Assembly: GCA_040880525.1 (NCBI GenBank)
Contig: JBBDIG010000005.1
Coordinates: 1 to 50,049 of the forward strand
Reading direction: 5' to 3'
From: Bacteroidia bacterium
GTDB taxonomy: Bacteria; Bacteroidota; Bacteroidia; CAILMK01; JBBDIG01
DNA length: 50,049 nt
Shown: positions 34,516 through 43,487 of the stretch, in pieces
Layout: the number at the start of each line of letters is the position of its first letter
Numbering within the stretch: the first letter of the stretch is position 1
Made by a program: the position numbers and the translations under genes
Notes under the pieces: model-generated
Databases searched by the model: none
What the model was told of the DNA's origin: nothing
Seen by the model: the letters and a program-made list of their open reading frames with translations, nothing else

Positions 34516-35283
34516 TCATTGAGAAACCCGGCTTGTAAGTGGATACTTTAAGTTTTGGAATTCAGAAAGATCTGCCTGGATATAACCAACGAAAATGGCT
34601 GACTCAATGCGGATGGGAAGTTGATTTTTGTCAGCCGAAACATAGAGGGTCATATCGCGCTGATCTTTAAATATTCTTCCTTCTATTAATTTAGGTTTAA
34701 TTATGTACACTTTGAATTTTCCAAGCTTTGTTTTAATCGTGGTGGTTCCGGTATAGGTGGCTCCAACCGGAAATAATTCGTCATCCAGGAAAGTGAACAT
34801 ATTAAGTGAATCGCCTGCCTTTAGTTTGGAAAGATCAATACAGCGGGCGTAATAAAGGGCGCTAAGAATATCATGTATCTTAGGAGGAACTGCAAATTCC
34901 TTGTCCCCACTTCGCAACATATTCGAGTTGCGCATAAATATATAGGATTCCTTTTTTTTATAGTCACCCTCCGTAACGTTCCTGATAAAAAAGGAGGGAA
35001 GCAAAGTTTTAGTATCCAGATATGTGTTGTAATAGTCGCGCACTTTATAAACGAGGTCCCATCCTCCAGTGGTTCTGCCAATAGCTCCAATCTGGTAGTG
35101 TGGTTTTCCATTTATATTTTTCAGCTCTTCCCCCACTTCGAAGCGAGCATAGCCGGCATTGATCAGCCCGTAGTGGATCCGGTATTCCAAGACCTCACCC
35201 GGCTTAAATGCCCGGTAATCGGACGTTTGGCTAATTGCCATCAAAGGCAGGAGAAAGAAAAATAAAAGGAATGTTTTCATCAA
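34516..35283 (-). CDS. DUF3108 exported protein (first of two paralogues)
   Basis: A 255-residue protein with a signal peptide (1-18) and a DUF3108 beta-rich domain. The pattern is F-K-P-G-E-V-L-E-Y-R-I-H-Y-G at the start, Y-K-V-R-D-Y-Y-N-T-Y-L-D and D-I-L-S-A-L-Y-Y-A-R in the middle, and a final P-I-R-I-E-S-A-I-F-V-G-Y. The family is periplasmic and of unknown function, perhaps an outer-membrane or lipid-linked beta-barrel-like fold. It shares about a third of its residues with the next gene upstream, so the two arose by duplication. It ends near the repeat at 34243-34438. Confidence 0.8.
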   Translation of the reverse strand: MMKTFLLFFFLLPLMAISQTSDYRAFKPGEVLEYRIHYGLINAGYARFEVGEELKNINGKPHYQIGAIGRTTGGWDLVYKVRDYYNTYLDTKTLLPSFFIRNVTEGDYKKKESYIFMRNSNMLRSGDKEFAVPPKIHDILSALYYARCIDLSKLKAGDSLNMFTFLDDELFPVGATYTGTTTIKTKLGKFKVYIIKPKLIEGRIFKDQRDMTLYVSADKNQLPIRIESAIFVGYIQADLSEFQNLKYPLTSRVSQ

Positions 35284-35376
35284 TAGAATGGCGGAAGCTC
35301 ACGAGCAAGCGAGTATCAGACCTGCTTATCGTAATAACAATGAGTGCAGGAAATGTTGCAAAAAGGTTTGCGGCTA

Positions 35377-36195
35377 TTATTTCAGTTTGGAGGTCATTGG
35401 GTTTCGCAGCCCTTCGTAGGTGCTGAGGTCTGCTACTATTGCTCCAACACTAATGCCTGACTCGATCCTCACGGGAATCCGGTTTTTGTCGTCCGTTACA
35501 TATAGCGCCATATCTTCTTCACTCTTAAAGATGCGGCCAACGATAAGAATGGGCCGAAGTTTCAGGCATCTGAATTTGCCGGCTGAGGTTTTTATTTCTT
35601 CAGTACCATAATATTTTACCCCTACCATATAGGTAGTATCATCCAAAAAAGCATTGATCATGAAGCTGTCTCCTACGCTGGCATTTTCGTAGTCAATATT
35701 GCGTGCTGAATAAATCGCGGAAATAATGTCGTACGTCTGCTTAGGTATGGACTGAACTCTTTTTTCACTTTTGGCTAAAAGTTTTTCATGGTTAAAGACC
35801 ACGGATTCATTGAACTTATAGCCGCCTTCATTTACAAACCTGAGAAATACAAGAGGGAGCAGTGTCTCGGTATGTACGTAACTGTCATAGCGGTCGCGCA
35901 CTTTATAAAAAGGATCGTAAAAGCCATAAGTGCGGCCGATGGTGGAAATATGATAGCATCGCTTTCCATTGATTGTCTTGGGTTTATCCTTTACCTCAAA
36001 GGTTATTTCTCCGACATGGATATTCAGATACAGGCTATATTTTACTTTATAGACCAACTTCTCTCCAAAGGTGAAAGAGAAGTTCTCTGCTTTAGGTGGA
36101 GCGGGGGCAGCAGCGTCATCCGGTGGCTGAGCCACCAGGAGATGAAGGGGAAGAAAAATCCATATAACTAATTGTAATATAAGTGCTTGAATCAT
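35377..36195 (-). CDS. DUF3108 exported protein (second of two paralogues)
   Basis: A 272-residue protein, with signal peptide (1-22), a short Pro/Ala linker (24-35) and the same DUF3108 plan: F-G-E-K-L-V-Y-K-V-K-Y-S, Y-K-V-R-D-R-Y-D-S-Y-V-H, D-I-I-S-A-I-Y-S-A-R, and P-V-R-I-E-S-G-I-S-V-G. It lies 93 bp upstream of its paralogue in the same direction, so co-transcription is likely. Function unknown; a periplasmic location is inferred. Confidence 0.8.
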   Translation of the reverse strand: MIQALILQLVIWIFLPLHLLVAQPPDDAAAPAPPKAENFSFTFGEKLVYKVKYSLYLNIHVGEITFEVKDKPKTINGKRCYHISTIGRTYGFYDPFYKVRDRYDSYVHTETLLPLVFLRFVNEGGYKFNESVVFNHEKLLAKSEKRVQSIPKQTYDIISAIYSARNIDYENASVGDSFMINAFLDDTTYMVGVKYYGTEEIKTSAGKFRCLKLRPILIVGRIFKSEEDMALYVTDDKNRIPVRIESGISVGAIVADLSTYEGLRNPMTSKLK

Positions 36196-36327
36196 ATTTT
36201 TCCTGTTTTGATGCTTAAATATTCAATAAACGGTCCAACACCAAACTAACAATTCCGGAGGGCCTGATGTGCGGTGCAATTTCAAAATTGCCTTACTTGC
36301 ACAAATTAATTTTAGACTTTTTCAGAG

Positions 36328-37689
36328 ATGGCAGAACACGCGAAGAAGAATCAGCCAAGAACGATGAATGCCTGGGCCTTTTATGACTGGGCCAATTCCG
36401 TTTATCCATTGGTAATTACCTCAACGATCTTTCCCATTTTTTATGATGAAGTAACCAAAACGGACAGCACAGACATCGTGTGGTTGTTTGGATTCAGCTT
36501 CAAAAATACGGTTATCTACTCCTATACGCTCTCAGTTTCTTTTCTGTTTATAGGTTGCCTGCTGCCGTTCCTGTCAGGCATTGCCGATTATGGCGGGCAT
36601 AAGAAGCGTTTCATGAAATTCTTCGTTTACCTGGGGGCAACAGGTTGTTCAGCGTTGTTCTTCTTCACGGGCGAAAATCTGTTTTTCGGGCTGGCCTGTT
36701 TTGCTACAGCTACCATCGGCTTCACGGGCAGCCTTGTTTTCTACAATGCCTATTTGCCTGAAATTGCCACGCCTGACAGGTTCGACCGGCTTAGTGCCCG
36801 CGGCTACATGATGGGTTATATAGGGAGCGTAGTGCTGCTATTATTTAATTTGAGCATGATCCTTTTTCCGGATTTTTATGGCGTGACCAAAGGTTTTGCT
36901 TCGCGATTTTCCTTTTTACTTGTAGGCTTTTGGTGGGCGGGATTTGCACAGATCACGTTTGCGAATCTTCCCGATTCAGTACCTGCCGGACCTTCTACCA
37001 AAAGAATCGTCAGAAAAGGATTGGACGAACTCAGAAGAGTAGTGTATTCGCTGCACAGGCTGCCGAGGCTTTCGCTGTTTCTCACCTCTTTTTTTTTCTA
37101 CAGCATGGGCGTGCAAACCGTCATGTATATGGCCACCCTTTTCGGATCCAAAGAATTGAAACTCGAAACCGAGAGCCTCATTATTACCATTTTAATAATT
37201 CAAATTGTGGCGATCCTTGGGGCTTTTCTTTTCTCGCGCGCTTCAGAGAAGTTTGGGAATATCAATGCCCTGACCGTTGCCATCATTATCTGGATTGGCG
37301 TGTGCATCGGAGCCTATTTCACCTACACTGAATATCATTTCTACGGTCTGGCATTTGTCGTGGGGATGGTGATGGGCGGAATCCAAAGCCTCTCACGTTC
37401 AACCTATAGCAAACTGCTGCCGCCTTCGCGGGACAATGCATCCTACTTCAGCTTTTATGAAATATCGGAGAAAATCGCCATCGTGGTGGGCACGGCTTCA
37501 TACGGCCTTATTGAAGATATTACAGGCAGCATGAGGAATTCCGTTTTTACCCTCGGAGGTTTCTTCCTTCTGGGATTGTTCAGCCTTCTCCTTGTGGGAA
37601 ACAAAAAGCTGCTGCAGCCGCAGGAACCTGATGAAGCTGAGCCGCAACCAGACATCCTTGACAGCTCACTCCTGCGAAAGGAGGATTAA
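36328..37689 (+). CDS. UMF1/Atg22-like MFS transporter
   Basis: A 453-residue major-facilitator protein with 12 predicted helices. The N-terminus W-A-F-Y-D-W-A-N-S-V-Y-P-L-V-I is the signature of the UMF1 family, related to the vacuolar effluxer Atg22. A conserved G-G-I-Q-S-L-S-R-S-T-Y-S-K-L-L-P-P lies near residue 355. Substrates of bacterial UMF1 proteins are not established; amino-acid efflux is a suggestion from Atg22. The gene is alone, divergent from the DUF3108 pair. Confidence 0.88.
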   Translation: MAEHAKKNQPRTMNAWAFYDWANSVYPLVITSTIFPIFYDEVTKTDSTDIVWLFGFSFKNTVIYSYTLSVSFLFIGCLLPFLSGIADYGGHKKRFMKFFVYLGATGCSALFFFTGENLFFGLACFATATIGFTGSLVFYNAYLPEIATPDRFDRLSARGYMMGYIGSVVLLLFNLSMILFPDFYGVTKGFASRFSFLLVGFWWAGFAQITFANLPDSVPAGPSTKRIVRKGLDELRRVVYSLHRLPRLSLFLTSFFFYSMGVQTVMYMATLFGSKELKLETESLIITILIIQIVAILGAFLFSRASEKFGNINALTVAIIIWIGVCIGAYFTYTEYHFYGLAFVVGMVMGGIQSLSRSTYSKLLPPSRDNASYFSFYEISEKIAIVVGTASYGLIEDITGSMRNSVFTLGGFFLLGLFSLLLVGNKKLLQPQEPDEAEPQPDILDSSLLRKED

Positions 37690-37796
37690 ATCATCCAGAC
37701 TGAGCTCGTAAGATTATCTGTACTATTTGTTGATGAATACTTAGAAAAAAGGATTTATATTAAAATTTGAACAGGAAAGATTATAGTCATTGAGTG

Positions 37797-37827
37797 TTGG
37801 TTGTCGCCTGTTCTAACAGTTTCTTTG
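37797..37827 (+). promoter_or_regulatory. Promoter-like pair upstream of the PKD protein gene
   Basis: TTG (37797-37799) and TTTCTTTG (37820-37827; 7 of 8 to TAnnTTTG when the second base is relaxed) spaced 20 bp. The start codon is 28 bp downstream. Confidence 0.4.
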
Positions 37828-37854
37828 TAATAGAAATTTAAAAAATAACTAATT

Positions 37855-39852
37855 ATGATGCACTTAACAAAAATTTTCAATTTGACAGCGGCAAAGGCCA
37901 AATGGTGTTTGCCATTAATAATACTGGCAGGAATGATGACTTCCTATGCCCCTGCTGCCGCACAATGCAATGCCTCGTTCACCTTCAATGTGCTGAACGA
38001 TTCGACCGTAGATTTTACCAACACCTCCACTTACTCAGGATCACAGGTTTACTGGTTCTGGAGTTTTGGTAATGGCAACTCATCTAACCTCGAGAATCCA
38101 TCCAACCATTATTCCCAACCCGGACAATACGGAGTTAACCTTCAATTAATTGATAGCCTCAATGGTTGTTTCGATTCTTACTGGGACACCATTTGGGTAG
38201 GAAGCAAAAATTGCTATGCAGATTTCAGCTATAGCATTAATGGAAGTCAGGTTAATTTTTACAACAGTTCGGTAACTACCACAGGCAGCCTCAGCTATGA
38301 ATGGATTTTTGGTGATGGTTCGTCTAATTCGACAGCAGAACATCCTGTTCACAACTACAATACATCCGGCACTTTCGATGTAATACTGTTGGCACATCGA
38401 AGCGGTTGTGCAGATACTATTGTTAAACAAATACAGATTCAGGCTTCCTCCTGCCAGGCTGATTTTCATTATTCAGTCAATGGTGCGCAGGTAAAGTTTT
38501 ATGATACCTCCGTCTATAGCGGCCACGTAATCCATACATGGGACTTTGGTGATGGAGATACTTCCGCTCAGGTCAATCCCACCCATACTTATTCGGCTAA
38601 TGGCACCTACGAAGTGTGCCTTATCATCTGGAATTCGTCAACCAATTGCTGGAGCCAATTCTGCGATTCTGTAACGGTCTCTTTGCCAACATGCAATGCT
38701 GACTTTTCTTATGCTCCGGCAGGCGCCAATTATATCAAATTTACCAACCTAAGCACCCCGACCAACGGGAATATGCACTGGAATTTTGGAGACGGACATA
38801 CCTCTACACAGCATTCGCCACAGCACTACTATTCCATTGCGCCTGATACGATGGCTTATGTCACTCTTATCGTAAGCAGCTCCCATTGTGCTGATACGAT
38901 CGCCAAGTGGATCAACCTGCCACCACCCCAGTACTTTATCCAGGGAATGATCTATAAAGGACTGCAGGGAAACAATATTGCCTCAAGCCTCACCGCTTAC
39001 CTGATAGAGCATGACAGCTCTGCCGGTACGCTCACGTTTGTTGACAGCATGAATGGCGATTCAATGTATGCATTTGAGGTAACACCCGGCAACCGCTACC
39101 TCGTGAAAGCTGCCCTTACAAGCGCAGATCCTGATTACACCGATTTCCTGCCTACTTATTATGACAGTGTGTTGTTCTGGAATAATGCAATTGAAATTAA
39201 CGTAGTGGCGAGCCAAACAATTTACAACCACTCTTTCCGGTTGTTGAGCGGCACCAACCCCGGAGGCCCCGGCTTTGTAGGTGGTTTGATTTCACAGGGT
39301 GCCAACAAAAAAGGTGGCCCTGGCGATCCACTGGAAGGTGTGCAGGTAATGCTGCTGAATATGGACGATTCTCCGGTAGCGTATACATATTCTGGTGCTG
39401 ACGGCAAATTCGCTTTCGATGATATTCCGCTCGGCCAGTTCCAGGTCTATTCTGAGGTAATTGGCAAAACTACCGTTCCCCTTGTCGTAGACCTGACCAA
39501 TGATAATCCTGAAGTGGAAGACCTTGAAATTGAGGTAGGAACAACTACGGTTACCGGAATTTTCGATAAGGCCAATGTTTCGCTTCCTCTGGCATTGGAG
39601 ATATTCCCGAATCCTGCCAACGGACTGGTGAATATTCTTCACAACAGCAAGGAAAGCGGTGATGTCACCATCCGCGTAATGAACCACCTGGGCCAGGAAG
39701 TGATGCGCACCAATGAGCAGGCGGCAGCAGGGCAAAAGAATCTCTGGAAACTGAATTTGGATGAAATGCCTGCGGGACTGTATCTGGTGGAAGTGATGAA
39801 AACCACTAATAGCAATACAGCGGTAAACGTGAGCAAATTGATGATAAAATGA
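37855..39852 (+). CDS. Secreted PKD-repeat protein with T9SS sorting domain
   Basis: A 665-residue exported protein. The signal peptide covers residues 1-37 (ends A-A-A-Q). Four PKD-like beta-sandwich domains (about 38-115, 120-196, 198-276 and 279-350) follow, each beginning with C-x-A-S/D-F and containing W-x-F-G-D/N-G. A linker strand domain and a carboxypeptidase-regulatory-like domain (about 475-560, G-G-L-I-S-Q-G ... G-K-F-A-F-D-D-I-P) precede the T9SS type A sorting domain (L-E-I-F-P-N-P-A-N-G ... M-P-A-G-L-Y-L-V-E-V). It is probably a cell-surface or secreted adhesive protein. A catalytic domain is absent. Confidence 0.9.
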   Translation: MMHLTKIFNLTAAKAKWCLPLIILAGMMTSYAPAAAQCNASFTFNVLNDSTVDFTNTSTYSGSQVYWFWSFGNGNSSNLENPSNHYSQPGQYGVNLQLIDSLNGCFDSYWDTIWVGSKNCYADFSYSINGSQVNFYNSSVTTTGSLSYEWIFGDGSSNSTAEHPVHNYNTSGTFDVILLAHRSGCADTIVKQIQIQASSCQADFHYSVNGAQVKFYDTSVYSGHVIHTWDFGDGDTSAQVNPTHTYSANGTYEVCLIIWNSSTNCWSQFCDSVTVSLPTCNADFSYAPAGANYIKFTNLSTPTNGNMHWNFGDGHTSTQHSPQHYYSIAPDTMAYVTLIVSSSHCADTIAKWINLPPPQYFIQGMIYKGLQGNNIASSLTAYLIEHDSSAGTLTFVDSMNGDSMYAFEVTPGNRYLVKAALTSADPDYTDFLPTYYDSVLFWNNAIEINVVASQTIYNHSFRLLSGTNPGGPGFVGGLISQGANKKGGPGDPLEGVQVMLLNMDDSPVAYTYSGADGKFAFDDIPLGQFQVYSEVIGKTTVPLVVDLTNDNPEVEDLEIEVGTTTVTGIFDKANVSLPLALEIFPNPANGLVNILHNSKESGDVTIRVMNHLGQEVMRTNEQAAAGQKNLWKLNLDEMPAGLYLVEVMKTTNSNTAVNVSKLMIK

Positions 39853-39881
39853 TTTAGTTCTTGAGTATCCTTTTTTCAATT

Positions 39882-39914
39882 AAAGCCCCACCTGTTTTCA
39901 GGTGGGGCTTTTTT
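39882..39914. terminator. Strong Rho-independent terminator
   Basis: AAAGCCCCACCTG / CAGGTGGGGCTTT, 13-bp perfect stem with a TTTT loop, then TTTTTT on the plus strand. It ends the PKD gene and may work in both directions. Confidence 0.9.
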
Positions 39915-39973
39915 AATGTGTACTGGTATTTTAATGGAAAGGTGCTCAAAGTTACTATCGGCTTTACTTTGTA

Positions 39974-40013
39974 GCTCAATAGCGTGGGGTTTTAAACCCT
40001 ACGCCTGTTGAGC
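39974..40013. repeat. Long imperfect hairpin, REP-like
   Basis: GCTCAATAGCGT / ACGCCTGTTGAGC with an inner GGGTTT-TAAACCC stem; nearly the whole 40 bp folds on itself. It resembles in style the hairpins of the repeats at 20.9 and 34.3 kb (stem with a GGTTTTAAACC centre). Spacer between the PKD gene terminator and the tmRNA terminator. Confidence 0.55.
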
Positions 40014-40109
40014 CTGGCATTGAGTAAAAATTGAGATATATATTCCACTTTTTAATTTAATTAAAAAATAAACTCTTAACCTCCGTGGGACAAATTGGCT
40101 TTAAACATA

Positions 40110-40133
40110 AAAACCAGCCTGGGGGCTGGTTTT
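40110..40133 (-). terminator. Terminator of the tmRNA gene
   Basis: AAAACCAGCC / GGCTGGTTTT with a 4-nt loop, followed on the minus strand by TTATG. It lies 42 bp beyond the 3' end of ssrA. Confidence 0.7.
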
Positions 40134-40174
40134 GTCTTAATAAATATTGGTCTTAAATTTTGAAAAAATAAAAG

Positions 40175-40545
40175 TGGAGCCGGAGGGATTCGAACCCTCG
40201 TCCGGTCAAAAAAAGTCATGCGCTTTCTTCATGCTTAGCAAATTATTGGTTCTCGGCAGCGCCTGGTCTATTGCTTACCGTAACGCTACCAAAGCCCTGA
40301 TTGAATTTTCGACCCTGAGGCAAGGCAACCTCAAAGCTTATCCTGTAATGTTTCGAAGTTCCGAGGAGCGCCTTACAAGCATAACGCTCCGGGAACTGCT
40401 TACTGTGTAACGCCTAGGTTACGCAGCGTAAGCGTAAGAATAATTGTTGCCGTTTAAAGCAAGTTGAGAATTTTGTTTCGGACAAACTCACAAAGTCCGG
40501 CATGCTTACGCAACACCTCTTATGCCGTCAAATCCGGTCGGCCCC
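40175..40545 (-). ncRNA. ssrA: Transfer-messenger RNA
   Basis: tmRNA rescues stalled ribosomes and tags the unfinished protein. On the minus strand the 5' end GGGGCC (40545-40540) pairs with the 3' acceptor GGCTCC (40181-40176). The T-arm reads GGGTTCGAATCCC. The length is about 371 nt. The tag frame (40451-40419) encodes G-N-N-Y-S-Y-A-Y-A-A then TAA; Gly as first coded residue and a YAA-type end are typical of Bacteroidota. The 3' CCA is not fully encoded (genome reads ACTT after the acceptor stem). A -10-like box is not clear; TACCCTTG lies about 50 nt upstream of the mature 5' end. Confidence 0.93.
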
Positions 40546-40685
40546 AAATATTAAAAGAACATTGATAAAACACGTTGTTTTAGGCGTTGCAAGGGTACAA
40601 AAAACAATCCATAGTTGTTGTGGATTGAAAGCTGCCAAAAGGGCAAACTTCCTATATACCGGAAATGGCCTGTTACCGATTTTGC

Positions 40686-40693
40686 TACCTTTG
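40686..40693 (+). promoter_or_regulatory. Bacteroidota -7 promoter box
   Basis: TACCTTTG is an exact match to TAnnTTTG, 21 bp before the start of the alanine dehydrogenase/LYS1-like gene. It implies a very short leader. Confidence 0.55.
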
Positions 40694-40714
40694 CCCGCCT
40701 AATTTTTCTAATGT

Positions 40715-41926
40715 ATGCCTACAAGTGTTTTTGGAGTAATAGCTGAAAAAAAAGAGGAACCGGACAAACGGACACCTCTTACACCTATTCAGGCTGCCGA
40801 ACTCATGGCACATTTCCCCAAGCTTACCATCATCGTGGAGCCATCAGAATTCAGATGCTTTACCAATGAAGAATATGAGGCAAAGGGCGTAACAGTATCC
40901 ACTGATCTCAGCAAATGTTCCTTGTTGATGGGCGTGAAGGAAGTGCCGGTGGAAGAGATGCTGGAGCAGAAAACCTACATGTTCTTCAGCCATACGATGA
41001 AGGAGCAGGAATACAACCGCGATATGCTGCGCGCGATTCTCGAAAAGAAAATTTGCCTTATTGACTACGAAGTGCTGATGGACAGCAGCGAAAACCGGCT
41101 TATAGGATTCGGACGATTTGCCGGTTTGGTGGGTGGCCACTATGCTATGCTGATGTACGGAAAACGCACAGGAGCCTATAAAATAAAACCTGCGGCACAA
41201 TGTGACGGCCTCAAAGAGATGTTACGGGAATACAAATCCATTGAGTTGCCGGCCATGAAAATAGTGTTGACCGGCAGCGGCAGGGTTGCAGGCGGAGTTT
41301 GCGAATTGCTTGATGAAATAGGCGTTACTTCAGTAACCCCCGAAGATTTTCTTAATAAAACTTTTGAAGGTCCGGTATATACGCAGCTTTTTTCCCAGGA
41401 TCTGTTCCGGCACAAATACAATTTTGGTTATGACCGCGATGATTTCCATCAAAAGCCTGATGAATACAAAAGCCTTTTTCAGCCCTATGCTGAGGTGGCA
41501 GATGTGCTGATCAATGGCATTTATTGGAATCCTGCCGCCCCGCCACTTTTCACGAAGGAAGACGCCAAAAAAAGCAGTTTCAGGATCAGGACCATTGCGG
41601 ACATTACGTCTGATATTCAGGGTTCCGTACCGATTACCCTAAAGTTTACTACCACCGCAGATCCCGTCTGCGGATACAATCCATTTGAAGATGCGAATGA
41701 AGCACCTTATCAGCCGCATACGATTGATATAATGTCTGTTGTAAACCTGCCGAACGAGCTCCCGAAAGATGCTTCCCGCGAGTTTGGCGAAGCGCTGTCA
41801 ACCCAAGTGCTGCCACGGTTCCACGTAAATCCTGGTGACAAACTCTTTGAACGCGCTACGATAGCACAGGATGGCCATCTCACTAAAGATTTCCAATATC
41901 TGGAAGATTTTGTCCGCGACAAATAA
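40715..41926 (+). CDS. Alanine dehydrogenase/PNT-family, saccharopine-dehydrogenase (LYS1)-like oxidoreductase
   Basis: A 403-residue NAD(P)-dependent enzyme. The N-terminal half shows the alanine dehydrogenase/PNT fold (F-G-V-I-A-E-K-K-E-E-P-D-K-R-T-P-L-T-P, then V-K-E-V-P and F-F-S-H-T). The C-terminal half has the Rossmann segment I-V-L-T-G-S-G-R-V-A-G-G-V. The F-S-H-T and G-F-G-R-F-A-G-L-V-G motifs match lysine-forming saccharopine dehydrogenases. The exact substrate is uncertain; many Bacteroidota carry this as a conserved single gene. It has a -7 box just upstream. Confidence 0.75.
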   Translation: MPTSVFGVIAEKKEEPDKRTPLTPIQAAELMAHFPKLTIIVEPSEFRCFTNEEYEAKGVTVSTDLSKCSLLMGVKEVPVEEMLEQKTYMFFSHTMKEQEYNRDMLRAILEKKICLIDYEVLMDSSENRLIGFGRFAGLVGGHYAMLMYGKRTGAYKIKPAAQCDGLKEMLREYKSIELPAMKIVLTGSGRVAGGVCELLDEIGVTSVTPEDFLNKTFEGPVYTQLFSQDLFRHKYNFGYDRDDFHQKPDEYKSLFQPYAEVADVLINGIYWNPAAPPLFTKEDAKKSSFRIRTIADITSDIQGSVPITLKFTTTADPVCGYNPFEDANEAPYQPHTIDIMSVVNLPNELPKDASREFGEALSTQVLPRFHVNPGDKLFERATIAQDGHLTKDFQYLEDFVRDK

Positions 41927-42006
41927 TCCTCTTTTTACCCGTCTGAAAAAAATATTTTGTTCTTGTGTAACTTTTAGAACAGCCAGCCGTAAAAGGTTCC
42001 AGGACG

Positions 42007-42507
42007 ATGACACCACAGGAATACAATAAATGTGTGACCCTTTACTCTGACAGAGTTTACAGGTTTATCAAAAAAAACCTGAAAGACGAACTGACGGCTG
42101 AGGATGTGATGCAGAATAGCTTTGAGATCCTGTGGAGGAAACGCGATGAGGTAGCTTTTGAAACCGCCAAAGCCTATCTTTTTAAAGTAGCTTATCATAA
42201 TATGATTGACCAGATACGAAAAACAAAGCGCGAAGTAGCATTGGAAGAAGTACACTGCGAAACGTATGGCTATGAAGATGAAGGATATACCGGCCGCATG
42301 CAATTGCTTGAAAAAGGTTTGGCCCTGTTGCCTGAAGCACAGCGATCAGTAGTGATGCTGCGCGATTATGAAGGTTACAGTTATGATGAGATCGGCACCA
42401 TTACGGGCCTGAACTCAAGTCAGGTAAAAGTCTACATTTTCAGAGCAAGAAAATACCTCAAAGATTTTTTTTTCAAAATGGAGGGCATTAATGAAAATCA
42501 ATTATAG
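42007..42507 (+). CDS. ECF-type RNA polymerase sigma factor
   Basis: A 166-residue extracytoplasmic-function sigma factor with only regions 2 and 4. Region 2 includes T-A-E-D-V-M-Q-N-S-F-E-I-L-W (30-43) and the -10-binding helix; region 4 has the helix-turn-helix G-Y-S-Y-D-E-I-G-T-I-T-G-L-N-S-S-Q-V-K (about 128-146). It is the first gene of a three-gene operon with a membrane protein that fits an anti-sigma factor (17-bp overlap) and an outer-membrane protein. The signal sensed is unknown. Confidence 0.92.
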   Translation: MTPQEYNKCVTLYSDRVYRFIKKNLKDELTAEDVMQNSFEILWRKRDEVAFETAKAYLFKVAYHNMIDQIRKTKREVALEEVHCETYGYEDEGYTGRMQLLEKGLALLPEAQRSVVMLRDYEGYSYDEIGTITGLNSSQVKVYIFRARKYLKDFFFKMEGINENQL

Positions 42508-43456
42508 TAATTACGAAGAATATCTTGTAGCATATCTCGAAGGAGAGCTTGTGCCAGCGCAGGAGGAAGAGGTCCGGGAATTCCTGGAGCAAAATCCTGA
42601 ACTCAAAGACGAGCTGGTGTTGCTGCAAAAGACTTTTCTGGATACGAAAGAGGAGCCACCGGTATACCGGAACAAAACATCGCTTATGCGCGAGGAGCGG
42701 GGGCGTGTGATCAAGCTCTCAACGGGTTGGAAAATGGCAGGCGCTATAGCAGCCGCTGCAATGATGGTTTTCGCCATAGCGCTTGTACTCGTGCTTATGC
42801 GGCCATCGGACGAGCCACAAAATTCTGTTGTGTTTTCACAAAACAGTGAAATTGAGAAAGACTTAAATGAAAAAGAAAACTCAATTCTTAATGGACAAGC
42901 TCATTCACATTCTGAAGAATTAATTGCTGCAGCGGGAAAAGAAGAATTTGAGGATAAAAAAGATGGTACTAAAATAAACGTTGTAAAATCAGACATTAAA
43001 ATTCAAAGTAAAGTGAATAATAATGATTTGATTAAAACAACACTTTCGGGTGCAGATGCAACACAAGAGGCTTCGGTAAAATCTCAGCCAAAGACCGGAA
43101 TATTAATTAAAATGCCGGTAGAACCGGAAGCATTGAAGATTGCTGCCACTGAAATCAGGGTGGAGCGAACGGAACCCAAAAGGATCCTTGAAAAGCCTCG
43201 ACAATCGGAGAATACGGCCATAGCAAAGACAGACCCTTCTGGGATAGGAGAAGTGAAGGAAAAAATATTTACTTCAGAAATTAGTACACAGCAGAAGGGA
43301 TTGTTGGCAATGGGGGGCAATTTACTTAAAAGAATTACCGGGTATAACGACCAGGTAACTGTGGAAAAACACGAAGTTGAGGGCAAGAAGCGCTATAAGT
43401 TTAAGCTGGAAAGTGAGCAGTTCGTTTTCTCAGCAAATTTCCCAGGGTTGAAATAA
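42491..43456 (+). CDS. Single-pass membrane protein, putative anti-sigma factor
   Basis: A 321-residue protein. The first 70 or so residues are acidic and helical (Y-L-E-G-E-L, V-R-E-F-L-E-Q-N-P-E-L), resembling the sigma-binding anti-sigma domain but without its His/Cys zinc ligands. One membrane helix spans 81-103. The periplasmic part is lysine- and glutamate-rich, apparently disordered, and ends in a short beta segment (H-E-V-E-G-K-K-R-Y-K-F-K-L). The start overlaps the sigma gene by 17 bp, which indicates coupled translation. I infer that it holds the sigma factor at the membrane. Confidence 0.75.
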   Translation: MKINYSNYEEYLVAYLEGELVPAQEEEVREFLEQNPELKDELVLLQKTFLDTKEEPPVYRNKTSLMREERGRVIKLSTGWKMAGAIAAAAMMVFAIALVLVLMRPSDEPQNSVVFSQNSEIEKDLNEKENSILNGQAHSHSEELIAAAGKEEFEDKKDGTKINVVKSDIKIQSKVNNNDLIKTTLSGADATQEASVKSQPKTGILIKMPVEPEALKIAATEIRVERTEPKRILEKPRQSENTAIAKTDPSGIGEVKEKIFTSEISTQQKGLLAMGGNLLKRITGYNDQVTVEKHEVEGKKRYKFKLESEQFVFSANFPGLK

Positions 43457-43487
43457 TTAAAACAATTTTAAATATTAATTAAAAATT

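Noticed and set aside
40147-40410. Plus-strand frame across the tmRNA locus
   Set aside because: It is the antisense of ssrA; the start P-E-G-F-E-P-S is the usual artefact of tRNA-like T-arms.
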